This document shows positions 1-10,535 of a DNA stretch of 64,000 nucleotides, piece after piece. The notes under the pieces were generated by a model. It saw nothing but the letters and a program-made list of their open reading frames with translations, searched no databases and had not been told where the DNA came from. The first letter of the stretch is position 1. Every line of letters begins with the position of its first letter. A program made the position numbers and the translations under genes. This stretch comes from Atherix ibis (taxonomy: Eukaryota > Arthropoda > Insecta > Diptera > Athericidae): NCBI GenBank assembly GCA_958298945.1, contig OY282605.1, forward strand, positions 7,091,811 through 7,155,810, in the 5' to 3' direction.

Positions 1-2049
1 CACCACAACCATGTGTCGATTGCGCGAATTCAAGTTCCGTCTGAGTGCTCATTAACAGTTTTCTAAACGAGGCTGGCCCAGGTTTTAATCTAATTTTTTT
101 ATTCTAAGAGAAAGACAAACTAATTTTCGTGAGCAGCTATACATGTTAAGTTTCAATTCGGAACGATCTTAGTTCCTCGGTTACATTCTTGTAGATGAGG
201 TGAATAGGGGACCAAAATTCATTGATGTATATGGTCGTCAGAGAGGCGGATGGACCATCACGTGTTTGAAATGTCCGATCTAACGCGAATAACCTTTGTT
301 TTCTTCTTTATAAAAAAACTTTTTAATTGACAATTTGACCTTACAGGAGCCCTTACTCTTCCCACATTTTTATCAAGAAGGCCTTCTTGAGGTTACTTTA
401 TTTTCCACTGCGTCCCGGATCTCTGAAAATACTTCATACTACCGAAAAAGTTGTACTCTTAATAAGAAATGTTCCTAATAGGTTCGTTGCAACTGATCTT
501 AATAGGTCAAACTCGAGGATTCACCAAGCTTAACATAAAATTTTATGACACAGCTCTAAATTTGACTGTTCTATTTTCCGCAGCGCACCTCGAAGACACT
601 ACTTATCTCATCACACTCTATACGGTCGCGTAGTTACCGGACAACGGTTGAAACTTTTACTGCACGTCGAGGAGGGCTAACGTACAACCTCTGTGCAGGT
701 AAGGTCCGCAGTATTGCCCGTCTAATTACTTTACTGTAACACCTCGTATGTATCTACTTTCTGAGATCGGAAAATTATATTAATTTATGAAGTTATCAAA
801 ACTAAGCTGATCCCCATAGAGTAAAAGACTTTATCTAGGACATAATTTCAATTGAAGCTGATAACTAGTAACAACAAAAAACCACCTCTTAAAATGAGCA
901 CCGGTATTACGAGTATTAATTAAATTCAATGGAAACTATTTGTCAATATGAGTTTGGTAAATTGGTTGTTTTAAAAATTGAATAAAAAATATGTACTCTG
1001 AAAAATCTGCAACCGAATTGAACTATTTCTATCCCAGAGTATTTTTAATAAAATATTTTTCACACAGTATATCACAATATCGCTACTTCCCATCATAATT
1101 AGTATTCGTAATTTATTATTAATTAAACTTCCGCACATGTAAGTGCGAACATATCTGAACATATGAATAAGATTGCTGATGAAAAAAATTACAGTAAATA
1201 TTGTATAAATGCAATCATCATCACAAACTGAAGTGTGAAAATTCAATAAATTTGAACATGTTGGCATCATGCAATCATCAACAGGAAATTTACTAATTAA
1301 ATACCGCAGTACGGGTACAGTCGAGTATTTATGATTCCGTGATTCAAAGTTCAATTAGCATATCTTAGCATGTCATATTCCTTTATATTAGCTTAATGAA
1401 TTTTTAACACTCTGTATACAGCCAGATCATGAATAAAAATTAACCAGCAAGTATGAACATTTACTATTTAAACACGAATTACTTTGCACATCGTAGTCCG
1501 GTTGTACACTTTTGCGAACAGTCAGTCAACTATGACACGAAAACACGACCCAATTTCGCCAACACTAAGGACTAACACTAAGAAAATCAATACGTTCCTA
1601 ATTATTTTGTTAACTTAATTAACTTTAAAATAAATTGGAAAAATTTTAGAACACAATCTAGTCTAGTGTTGGGGATGTGCAAAATTAGGAAAATGTTACA
1701 ATTACTCATATTTAGGGCAGAGATTAAAGACGCAAAATGAAAAACCACTAGCGGAGGTAAATACACACTATTCCTAAAAATTTATCTACCTTAAGTGAAA
1801 AATTCAATTTATGCTCGTTTACTATGTTTAAATTTCAAGCAATAAATGGGCAGTAGATATTGACATGATTTTTCACTATTAAAACCAGGTATATTGAGGG
1901 AAGCGGATTTTCACCAGCACAACGAGATTGATTTGGAAAGGGATATTTAAAAGAAAAACTATAAATTAAAAATGCCCTTTTATGAATAATTTTTTAATCA
2001 TAAAATTTTCTATATTAAAAAAATCTCAAATATTTTCTGATATCTTTCC
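1..2049. other. AT-rich intergenic DNA, no gene seen
   Basis: No reading frame here has recognisable motifs, codon bias or splice structure. The DNA is AT-rich with short scattered frames of the kind expected by chance. The right edge, from about 2050, grades into a decayed H-family transposon (see next entry). Confidence 0.6.
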
Positions 2050-3170
2050 ATATCAGCTGTCAACCAAATGTATCAATGAACGTGCCTTTGTTTAGTTTGA
2101 CCTTGGATTAAAAAATATTTGCGCCAAGCGGCAATAAATCGAACAACATGTATATTTATGTGTGACGAATATTATGTGCAGATAAAACTCCTGCTGACGT
2201 CTAGTTTTCGTAATGAAACATTTCTAAATGTTTAAAAGCATAATTATTATACATTTTAATTTACATATTGCAAAGAGAAATAAAATTTTAATATGGAATC
2301 GTATTAATGGTTTGTTATTTATTTTGCGCACAATTTGCGCGTCAATTTTGTAGACTTTTGAAGAGTTTTAAAACGCCATTCTCCATGAAGTGATAGCATA
2401 CCGAACACCGAGCATATTTAAGCTTTGTTTACATTATTAATTTTAACACATATCGGAAAGTTGAATTTCAAATTTGTTTCTATTTAATTATTCAAATATT
2501 TTCCAACAAATCAGTATAAAATAATTTAATATAATATGTAAAATAAAAAACTGCATTATGGCAAGTAAGCATGTTTTTTGAGAATGTATTTTTGAAATAA
2601 TCGGATAGAAATTTTGTGTGTAGACATATTTAGTTGTTCTATAAGCGAAAAGGGTAAACTTTGCCTTATAATATTCATTGAAGCCGATTGTCGATGGTAT
2701 GAGGAAAAGAATTTCGAGGATTTGGATGGTAATTTTTTCAAACAAAATTTTCTTCCGCGATCAGGCTAATTTATTGATTTGTGGATAAGTCTCTAAGCAA
2801 ATTCGCCGCATATAGGGTTGTGAAAATCAACAAGTGACTGTAGATATGTCATTGTATCCGATACTGTAGTTTCAATAAAACGGGGCCATAAGTCATACAA
2901 ATGGCAAATTTTGCCTCTATAGCGCGAAAAGTTCCCAGGACGCATAATTCCTAAGTTTTGATAATGTCAACTGGCCTCCAAGATCGTTTGATTTGACGTC
3001 TTGTGAGGCTATGCGAAAGAGCAAACATGTAACTGAAAACTGCCCTAAAATGATCAAGCGCTGCAAGAAGTTCCGTGGCAGCCATTTCAGTGATATTATA
3101 TTCGAAGCATAATGGCAAGGTCGTAGCAATAGAATGAAATAAATTTGATCAATATCTAAAAATTAAGTGC
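2050..3170 (+). pseudogene. Decayed H-family mariner, interrupted by a P-like element
   Basis: The plus strand shows ruined remains of a Tc1/mariner transposase of the SDEAHF/NKQN type (called H here). A left end resembling the start of other H copies lies near 2050-2101. A degenerate catalytic-domain start with NKQ..IWG.EN-like spacing lies near 2750-2830. A C-terminal GSHFSDIIFEA-like tail lies near 3085-3112. Frameshifts and stops occur throughout. A P-like element (2102-2646) is inserted in the left part. The 3' portion (3030-3230) recurs upstream of the third M13 gene at 50890-51040, so it was duplicated with the peptidase gene. Confidence 0.6.
2102..2646 (+). mobile_element. Degraded P-like element (non-autonomous)
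   Basis: The left end reads CTTGGATTAAA, close to the CTTAGATTAAAG terminus of the better copies at 23226 and 43766 (reverse). Internal blocks match the reverse strand of the 42253-43766 copy in the same order. Examples are CCAAGCGGCAATAAAT near 2127, the stretch around CCATTCTCCATGAA at 2379-2392, and the TTTTGTGTGTAGACATAT end near 2612-2630. The right terminus is decayed and no clear 8-bp target duplication remains. No coding capacity is left. Confidence 0.6.
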
Positions 3171-3586
3171 GTCTTATTTAACTTTACTTTTCAGAGCCCA
3201 ATTGGAGAACCCTTTATTTAAAGCGCGATGTTTTTTTTGCGCATACATGTTTGTGAACCATCGCTTTCTCGCGATCCTGTATCACACTACAAAAAAGCAA
3301 CGATTGACAGACAATAACAAATAATTATTTTGAACAAACAAAAAAGGTCTAGCACAAATACTTTTACAAAATAACAATTTTTTCCGCAACAATTTAATGA
3401 CTGCCAAAATGGCAATAAATTTAATGATGTTATATAATCTACAATATAATCTGAGCAGTTAAATATTTTTTTCATATATGAAGTGATAGGGAAATAATAT
3501 GAAATGTGTTTCTACGTACGCAATTTAAAGAAAGTTCTGATAAGCCAAATTATTGGGCACGACAGTTTAGAAGTCGGGAGTCAAAA

Positions 3587-3670
3587 CTTATCTAATTAAC
3601 TGACCTTCTGGGAAGATAAGCCAACGCAAAATTTAATTAGCTTATTTTTGGGGTACTTTCGAATCAGTTG
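3587..3670 (+). promoter_or_regulatory. Core promoter of M13 gene 1 (GATA pair, TATA-like, initiator)
   Basis: CTTATCT (3587-3593) and AGATAAG (3614-3620) are oppositely oriented GATA-factor sites. ATTTAATTA at 3631-3639 sits at the TATA position. TCAGTT at 3664-3669 matches the arthropod initiator, which puts +1 at A3666, 53 bases before the ATG. The same arrangement, almost base for base, precedes genes 2 and 3, including the fixed 53-base leader. That conservation is direct evidence of function or recent duplication. GATA-driven midgut or fat-body expression is inference from known insect GATA biology. Confidence 0.65.
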
Positions 3671-3718
3671 AAAAATTGTTCGATTCGTGGTCGGAATAGT
3701 TTTATTTTCTCCGTAAAA

Positions 3719-5758
3719 ATGGGAAAAATTAATTCACTTCCATTTATCGTGTACGGAATCTTATTTATTTTACACTACGGTGTCCATGGTCAAACTGCAG
3801 TTCTAAATAACGAATGCATTTCCGAATGTGATGAAAATGTTTTTCCGGCTAATGTTAATTATGAGACTTTAATGGAAATCAATAGAGTTCGTAATATTCA
3901 AGCACATTTAATAGAGAAAAACATCGATCGAAATGTGAATCCTTGTGATGATTTTTATAATTTTGCTTGTGGAAATTGGGGTGTAGCTAACAATGCGAAA
4001 AAGCAGAGCGGTAAAAGTATCGCAACATTTGTTCAACAAATTAACAATAAAGCGGTTAACAGATTGCTCAACAGCAGAATTGCTGGCGATGACATTGAAA
4101 GTATACGAAAAGCAAAAAATTATTATGCGGCTTGTATGAACACGGAAAAGATAAAAAGGAGAGGATACGTAAGACCATTGAAGGAATTTCTGAGGAGTTT
4201 CGGATCATGGCCAGCTCTCGATAAAAATTGGTCAGCAGAAAATTTTGATTGGCTAAATGTGACTGCACAAATGAACCGTTATGGATTTAACACTGTAATG
4301 AAATGGACGCTTATGTATGGTTTGAAAGCTCCAAGTTTAAATAATTTATGGAAAATTTGGAACGACCAAATGAGGAATGTACTAAGATTGTTAGGAGTCA
4401 CTAAAACTTACCAAGACAAATTATATGAAATGGCGTCCAAGTTTGATGAACAGCTGTTGGATATAGTACCAGATAATTTTGGAGATGTACGCTCCGTATA
4501 CGTAGGATGGTTGATCTACTACACTGGAATCGATTGGGGAAAATATTTATATATAGTTGCTCCTGGCAAATACTTTGAAAACATTCTTGTACAAGGAACC
4601 GAATATTTTTGGGATCTTGGAAGATTGATGCAAAGAACAGATCCTGAAGTGTTTGCGAATTTCGCATTTCTTCATGTTATAGACAGATATATGAAAACAG
4701 TGAATTTGAATTTAATACGGAATAAAAAGAGGAAGCATATAGAGAAATGTAGATCAACAATGTTTAACGAATTCAGATCTGTATTGAGTGCGATGTTTGT
4801 GAAAAAACACGTGTCGGATGAGATGCGAAGAGATCTAACAGAGATTATCTTAGACGTCAGAGTAGCAGCCAAAGAAGCATTACAGAACAGCACTTGGCTC
4901 GACGAAAAATCAAAGAAAGCTGCTATAACCAAATTGGAAGTTTCACCTTTTGTAATTGGCTATATTGATTATGTACCTATTGAAGGATTGGACGAATTCT
5001 ACAAAGATCTTCATATAGACCCCCAGAAATACATTGAAAACGAATTAAGTTTAGCAAAAAATCGAGAAGAATTTGAGCTGATGAAATCATTTTCTGCCTC
5101 TTATATGATGAACGCATTTTTCGACCAAAGCAATCGTGGCAAACTTGGTTTAAATGCAGGCATTTTAATTCCACCATACTATCATAAACTTTTCCCAAGA
5201 CTACTCAATTACGCAACTATTGGTTCGATAATTGGTCACGAGTTTATGCATGGATTTGACGTTGAAGGTATCCAATTTGATGCCGATGGAAACAGAAATG
5301 TTTGGTTTGACGAAAATCTTCAACTTTCGTATGCTGTGAGGGCGGCCTGTTTTCGCGAACAGTACAAAAAATACAAACTACCCGATCTCGATTTATATTT
5401 GAACCCCGATCAGACAATACGTGAAAATATTGCAGATGGCGAGGGTCTAGAATTTTCATATCGTGCTTATAAAAATTGGGAAGCGAAGAATGAGGACTTA
5501 GTTGATCTGGAATTGAAGCACTATTCGGGTCTGAATTTTACTAACGACCAATTGTTTTTCATAGCGTTTGCTCAGACTTTGTGCGAAGAACCGAGCGACA
5601 AGGATTTACATGATATTGTTAAAAATGATCCGCACACGCCCAATTTGTACCGAGTGATTGGGGCAGTTTCAAATTCCCAGAGTTTCGCCGATGCCTTCCA
5701 GTGTCCGCTCGGCTCGGGAATGAATCCAACAAGAAAGTGCGAATATTTAAGGCAGTAA
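3719..5758 (+). CDS. Secreted M13 (neprilysin-like) zinc metallopeptidase, copy 1
   Basis: This is a single-exon gene of 679 codons. M13 enzymes cleave peptides on the amino side of hydrophobic residues and are usually type II membrane or secreted ectoenzymes. Here residues 1-24 (MGKINSLP, a hydrophobic run, then VHG) form a cleavable signal peptide, so secretion is expected. CDDFYNFACGNW near residue 76 is the M13 N-terminal signature. NAFF (N465) binds substrate backbone. HEFMH (507-511) and E569 of ENIAD give the zinc ligands and catalytic glutamate, with D573 next to them. PHTPNLYRVIG supplies the substrate-binding His and Arg. The end CEYLRQ replaces the usual CxxW. The frame is open back to a TTG at 3668, but that lies inside the initiator; the ATG at 3719 is the credible start. 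A GATA/initiator promoter lies directly upstream. Its sequence shares blocks with copies 3 and 4 in patches. Confidence 0.93.
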   Translation: MGKINSLPFIVYGILFILHYGVHGQTAVLNNECISECDENVFPANVNYETLMEINRVRNIQAHLIEKNIDRNVNPCDDFYNFACGNWGVANNAKKQSGKSIATFVQQINNKAVNRLLNSRIAGDDIESIRKAKNYYAACMNTEKIKRRGYVRPLKEFLRSFGSWPALDKNWSAENFDWLNVTAQMNRYGFNTVMKWTLMYGLKAPSLNNLWKIWNDQMRNVLRLLGVTKTYQDKLYEMASKFDEQLLDIVPDNFGDVRSVYVGWLIYYTGIDWGKYLYIVAPGKYFENILVQGTEYFWDLGRLMQRTDPEVFANFAFLHVIDRYMKTVNLNLIRNKKRKHIEKCRSTMFNEFRSVLSAMFVKKHVSDEMRRDLTEIILDVRVAAKEALQNSTWLDEKSKKAAITKLEVSPFVIGYIDYVPIEGLDEFYKDLHIDPQKYIENELSLAKNREEFELMKSFSASYMMNAFFDQSNRGKLGLNAGILIPPYYHKLFPRLLNYATIGSIIGHEFMHGFDVEGIQFDADGNRNVWFDENLQLSYAVRAACFREQYKKYKLPDLDLYLNPDQTIRENIADGEGLEFSYRAYKNWEAKNEDLVDLELKHYSGLNFTNDQLFFIAFAQTLCEEPSDKDLHDIVKNDPHTPNLYRVIGAVSNSQSFADAFQCPLGSGMNPTRKCEYLRQ

Positions 5759-5773
5759 ACAACGGAATTTATT

Positions 5774-5796
5774 GAATCAATTCGCCAAATTGATTC
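5774..5796 (+). other. 3' UTR stem-loop of M13 gene 1
   Basis: GAATCAATT, loop CGCCA, AATTGATTC form a perfect 9-bp hairpin 15 bases after the stop. AACGGAA and TTCCGTT flank it and can extend pairing. Gene 3 keeps it with one mismatch (53596-53618). Genes 2 and 4 have lost this stretch. An AATAAA poly(A) signal follows at 5805-5810. Confidence 0.5.
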
Positions 5797-5929
5797 CGTT
5801 TTCAAATAAATTTTTTTTAGAAGAAGTGGAAGCAATTGAGCTTAGCTTCCTTTTATAAATTTTTAATGTGAAAATTTGATAATAAAATTAAGTTTTACTG
5901 AACTTTCAAAATTGATAAACTTTGTTTTA

Positions 5930-6500
5930 TTTTTAATTCAATTTAAAGCATTTCCTATTCGTGCTTTTGCAATTCGATTGCAATAAGTAAAAGTTGGTTG
6001 GTTTTTGTAATATAAAAAGGCTGAAAAGGTCTAAGGATAGTATATGAAAATATTATACAAAAGTCATTATTTCTAATTTGTTTCATCGTCTAATATTGTA
6101 CCAGGCATTTCGTAATTCGGAGTACAGCTCTGCCATTTCACAACTGTCACAAATATGTGTCATCCAAGGTGGCACTTGTTTATACGTCGATTGGGTGCTG
6201 GAACAACAAACTTTGGATGTTGATTTTTCTAACAAATTTTCTTCAGCGATCAAGCTTATTTCTCAATCGGTGGTACGCAATAAGCAAAATTACCCTATAT
6301 CCGCGAAAAGTGACAGTTTGGTGTGCATTTTATTCTGAAGGTGTCATTTCAGAGTATTCGAGAACCAACATTAGACTAGTAATAGTTGAATTACTGTTTG
6401 AAATGTGCGACAAAGCCATTAAAAGGATCAAGTCCTGCAAAAAGTATTTTTCAGATCATTTTAATGATTTTATATTCCATACATAATAGCAGCAATGTCT
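5930..6500 (+). pseudogene. Decayed H-family mariner in the 3' flank of M13 gene 1
   Basis: The plus strand keeps transposase traces. A FSxxIKLISQSVVRNKQNYP-type block (6225-6300) corresponds to the catalytic FSDEAHF..NKQNC stretch, followed by SEGVIS-like residues. IKRIKSCKKYFSDHFNDFIFH (6418-6482) is the C-terminal tail. Frames are broken. The same block follows genes 2 (29640-30300), 3 (53820-54480) and 4 (61440-61800, reverse), so it travels with the peptidase gene and is part of the duplication unit. Confidence 0.7.
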
Positions 6501-6559
6501 GAACAATATAATAATATATACGAGTATATAAATTCCGAGGCACAAATTCGATAACTTTT

Positions 6560-7020
6560 TACAAGTGGTGCCCAAGGTAGCATCTTTCCTCTTATGCTTT
6601 ATAACATTTTCACTTCAAATATAACCAAAAACAATAATAATATTTTTACAGCTACATGTGTTGTCTCAAAAAATGCCTAACATTGCATCTGCAAAACTTA
6701 AATAACACATCCTTGAAAATAAATTTTCTAAATAGTAGATGAAAGTGGGTTTATCAGCAGAAAAATGTTCGTATCACATTCACTTTTCGTCAATTGCGAA
6801 TTGCAACAATTTCCAGATAATTACAATTGTTTTTTCCCTTAAAGACCGATCTTCAGAACTAAACTATATGAAGCCCATACACACAAAAATACTGATAGAA
6901 CCCATTTGTACTTATGAACTTGAAATTTTTGATTCCCGTTGAATAAGTGGATTGATCCAGTCTTCGATGACCGTAAGAGTGTCATATCATCTAATCTAAA
7001 CATCCTTTATGTTCGTAAAT
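6560..7020 (+). repeat. Downstream cassette, copy 1
   Basis: This is noncoding DNA starting around ATAACCAAAAACAATAATAA and ending near a TCATATCATCTAATC stretch. The same sequence occurs at 36063-36450 (+), partly at 54490-54790 (+) and in reverse at 60050-60350. It marks the outer part of the M13 duplication unit. Confidence 0.6.
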
Positions 7021-7949
7021 TATGTATTATGCTCCCATTTCAACCCATTTTATTAATCTTGCATACCCCTCCCCCTAAAACCATTTGTGGGCGCTATATT
7101 TTAAACCTTTAAAAGATTAAAATTTACTTTTTTTGGTATAATTTTTAGGTAATTATAAAATACATTGTAAAAATATAGACAAATATAATCACACGAGATT
7201 TTTGCATTTGAATCAACAATGAAATTTGTATTTCACCAGTTTTAATTACCAAATTTCTATAATTCTAGATTCTAGAATTTCAGCTAAAATTCGATCCAAT
7301 ATGATTTTGTCATAAATTTCAATTTTCATATAAAAATTTTTATTTTATCAATTACTGATAGTGAAAATATTTCGAATGGCAAACAATCTATTTCGATGAT
7401 GAGCAATTATAAATTCCATGACATAAAATCGCTTCTATTCAATCACGTTCCATTATTGTCTAAACTAAAATGCACAGTTTTAATTGACAATTTCCCAACT
7501 TTTCAGAGTTTTCCTGCATCCATTAATACAATTACTTCTTCAATTTTCATTTAACAATTCCGTAATTTCCCCCCCAAAAGATTCCAGAAGAAAAGTGTAT
7601 ACTACGAAGCCAATGTACAATAGTATAGCTTTTTGTATGCAAGGTCCTTTAGACATATGTCAGGGTCCACTTAATAGCGCCATGACCATAAGGCCATTCG
7701 GCAACTGGTTCAATCGTGTCTGATCTGTGGTTAGTAGGGAAGAATATTAGTAGTTTTATTGGATTTTGTTGAGCAGATTATTATGTTCTAAAAAATTAAA
7801 GGGGGACTTGGGAATGGAGATCAGGAGCTCCATAAATAGTTCGACAAAGAAGTGTTGCCTTTGGTCCAGTCTTTGTATCTACACATGGCTACATATATAC
7901 TTTCAGTTGCCTTTCCATTACTAGACGAGGCAGATTGGGAAAAATTCAG
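7021..7949. other. AT-rich DNA, no gene seen
   Basis: There are no recognisable motifs. Short open frames exist (for example 7484-7723) but show no domain, no conserved context and ordinary AT-rich composition. Confidence 0.5.
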
Positions 7950-8990
7950 TTACCATTCCGTTACTAGGCAGTGTGTGTACACCGGGCGACGCAGAGTTTC
8001 TTCAGCCCACTTGTCAGCTCTTTCAATACCTCAAATTTTCTAATGCTCCACCATCCAACGCACCTCAACTCTATTATAACTAAGTTGGCTATGTGGAATG
8101 GCGCTACGTACTGAGTTACTCGATGAGCAACGAAAGGCTTTGAAGGCAGCACGGCCGTCGCTAAAAATAGTACCACACCATTGTCTGCGGATATTCGTCA
8201 CAATCTCGATTGCCGTTTATTTATAACACAGAGCTTCCCATAATATGGAGTGCTCTATAAGGGAAGAATCCACAATGTATTGGACGGATACTGTAGCCAA
8301 GAAGTTCGACAGCCGAAAAAGTTGTAGTATTGGCAGTATCCGTGAATGAAATTCAATAATTTTCCAGTTTATTCTACTGTTTGACCAAAAATTTTCTATA
8401 TGTGGACAAATCGGAAATATTTCCTCCTTAAATCTATCAAGAGACGTAAATATTTTTAACTGTGCTCGTAAATAAAAAATTGAACTAAGCAATCGTTTTT
8501 TTTTTGGCTAGTTTAAGATTATGGTGAATGCTGACGTGTCGGGCAAGAGATTCTCCCTGAAGATTTATTTCTCGGCACCGCATAAGTCACTTACGTTTTT
8601 ATTAGATAAATAGAAACTTCGGTCTATGTCAGTTCCTCAACGACAACTTATCAGTCATATACACTCCCATTGTCAGACCCACTGACATGCGATTCATACA
8701 TTTCAATTTTTTCTTTGCTGAAATTCGCGTCGGTAAAGTCATCGCAAGCTATTCGCTTGACCTATTTCACTGCTCTTCTGACTTTACCAGCCCAAAGTCT
8801 CAATTCGGTGAGATCAGCCGTAACCGGAGTAATTCTTTCATTCTCGTCGCCATGTTGCAATTTTTCGAGAACACCGTGTAGGTTATCGTGAAGACATGCT
8901 CGCTAAAGAGGCTGACCATGTTTTCCGCCTCTTGGTTTGGAGATAGGATAACAGGCAGATTATCTGAAGCTTCGGAAACCCGAGCTCTAT
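7950..8990 (-). pseudogene. Retroelement remnant with RNase H traces
   Basis: Read on the minus strand, 8200-7950 gives an SDGRAAFKAF block resembling the first aspartate motif of RNase H. About 40 residues on comes VRWMVEH..GIERADKWAEE, which resembles the WVPGH.G..GNE.AD motif of retrotransposon RNase H. In-frame stops interrupt it. Further upstream on the same strand (8990-8590) are coding-like stretches (for example NLPVILSPNQEAENMVSLFSE, broken up) that might be part of the same element, but I cannot identify them. The RNase H call is moderate and the rest is inference. Confidence 0.4.
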
Positions 8991-9149
8991 TATTGTTTCA
9001 ATCTTCTTGCTCTTTCACAAACCATGACATGAGGTAAGCAACTATTTTTGGAGAATATTGAGTTAGCACCAAGCTTAAACCATCCAGACTATTTAGAAAG
9101 CTTGGGTTCCCAGCAAATACCATTGCGAGATAATAAAATTAAGATCAAT

Positions 9150-9365
9150 AGCTTTAATTTTAACACATATCAAAAAGTTGAATTTTTAATATTTAAAATA
9201 TTAAACTTTGTTTACATTTTTAATTTTGACACATCGAAAAGTTGAATTTCAAGTTTGTTTCTATTTAATTTTTCAAATATTTTCGAACAAGTAATCATAT
9301 AGCAATTTAATATTTAAAATAAATTTTGTGTGTAGGTTGATCCAGCTGTTCTATAATCTAAAGCT
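9150..9365 (+). mobile_element. Right-end remnant of a P-like element
   Basis: The stretch GTTGAATTTCAAGTTTGTTTC and the end TTTTGTGTGTAGGTTGATCC followed by GTTCTATAATCTAA resemble the right part of the P-like copies at 2410-2646 and 25380-25459. The left end and target duplication are not visible. Confidence 0.45.
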
Positions 9366-10533
9366 TTTAACGATATTGAAATAATATTCTTCAGCCTTTT
9401 TTAAAACGAGTTGGGTTTTTCTATAAGACAATAAAATTGGATACTATCCTTAATCATAGCGACAAAAGACATCAGCAGATATCTGACTTTTTCTGCGAGT
9501 GCAAATATTTACTACAGATTTAGATGCAGCGACAGTGGGCACTAGAGGTGCAGCTACAGGAGGATGTACAGATGGAATGATTCCTCTCCATTTTTGCTAT
9601 GGGAGTTGACATTATATTGAAAAATCGAACTGAGAGATAATCGTAACATAGAACAGCCATAACGGCAAATAATAGTAAATAATGTCGAATGGCAGGAACG
9701 TGTTAATGTCTATACGTATCGATTTTCGAATTTTGATATTATGTGCATTTGTATTGTTAAACGGATGAGAATGCAAATGCAAGTCTGACTCCAGCTGTCG
9801 TTTGTGATGATGCAGCTCTAGTAAGCCAACTAGACATTTATTAAGGCTGCCACCTCCATAGCCGACAAACAGCTCCGTTGGCATACCAACCAATCCAGTA
9901 GACACAGACAACCCAATACTAAAACGTGGAGGAACAAAAGCTCTCCAGGATATTAACACGATATACGGGTACCAATTTACGTTTCTTTACTCGTATTTCA
10001 TGGTGTTTTGCAAAAAAATTTTGTTGGATTAAATATTTGTAATCTGGGAATGAAGTGTTATCGAAGGATGGGATGAGTGTATGCTTTATTCTAGGTACAT
10101 TGTGATAAAGAATCTTCACCGAAACGAAGTGGCAATTTGAAAGTGTTGCATCACATCGAGAGTCCATTGCCCATTGTCGCCTTTTTTGACAAATAACAAT
10201 GCAAGGATTTAACTGAATCCGAACAAAACTTAATAGAATCGTCGCAATTTTCTTCTTCTTGTTCCATTTCGTCTTATTTCTAAGCCACAGATTTATTGTG
10301 TTTACGTTTTTAGTTATTCGGAAATTGTGCAATGCAATGCAAAATATTCTTTCCCCAAAATGTAATACGATTTGTGCTAAAGATTTTCTGATAAATATCA
10401 ACTTGGTCGAATTGAGTTCCTTATCATCCTCTTTTCATCCATTTCACATGTAATATTTCGTCTTTATAATAATAGAGTTTTTGTGATGTTAAAAAGCGAA
10501 ACTCACCAATAAAGATATCAATAAAAGTGACAA
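9366..10533. other. Unassigned DNA
   Basis: No gene could be supported. A stretch at 9740-9990 is richer in GC and reads in pieces as protein (for example VDTDNPILKRGGTKALQDI on the plus strand), but stop codons interrupt every frame and I do not recognise it. It may be a decayed gene fragment. Confidence 0.35.
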
Positions 10534-10535
10534 TA

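Noticed and set aside
3668..3718. 17-residue N-terminal extension of the M13 proteins from a TTG (also at 26288 and 51484)
   Set aside because: It begins with TTG, overlaps the TCAGTT initiator and precedes a good ATG followed directly by a signal peptide. Its conservation is explained by promoter and leader duplication.
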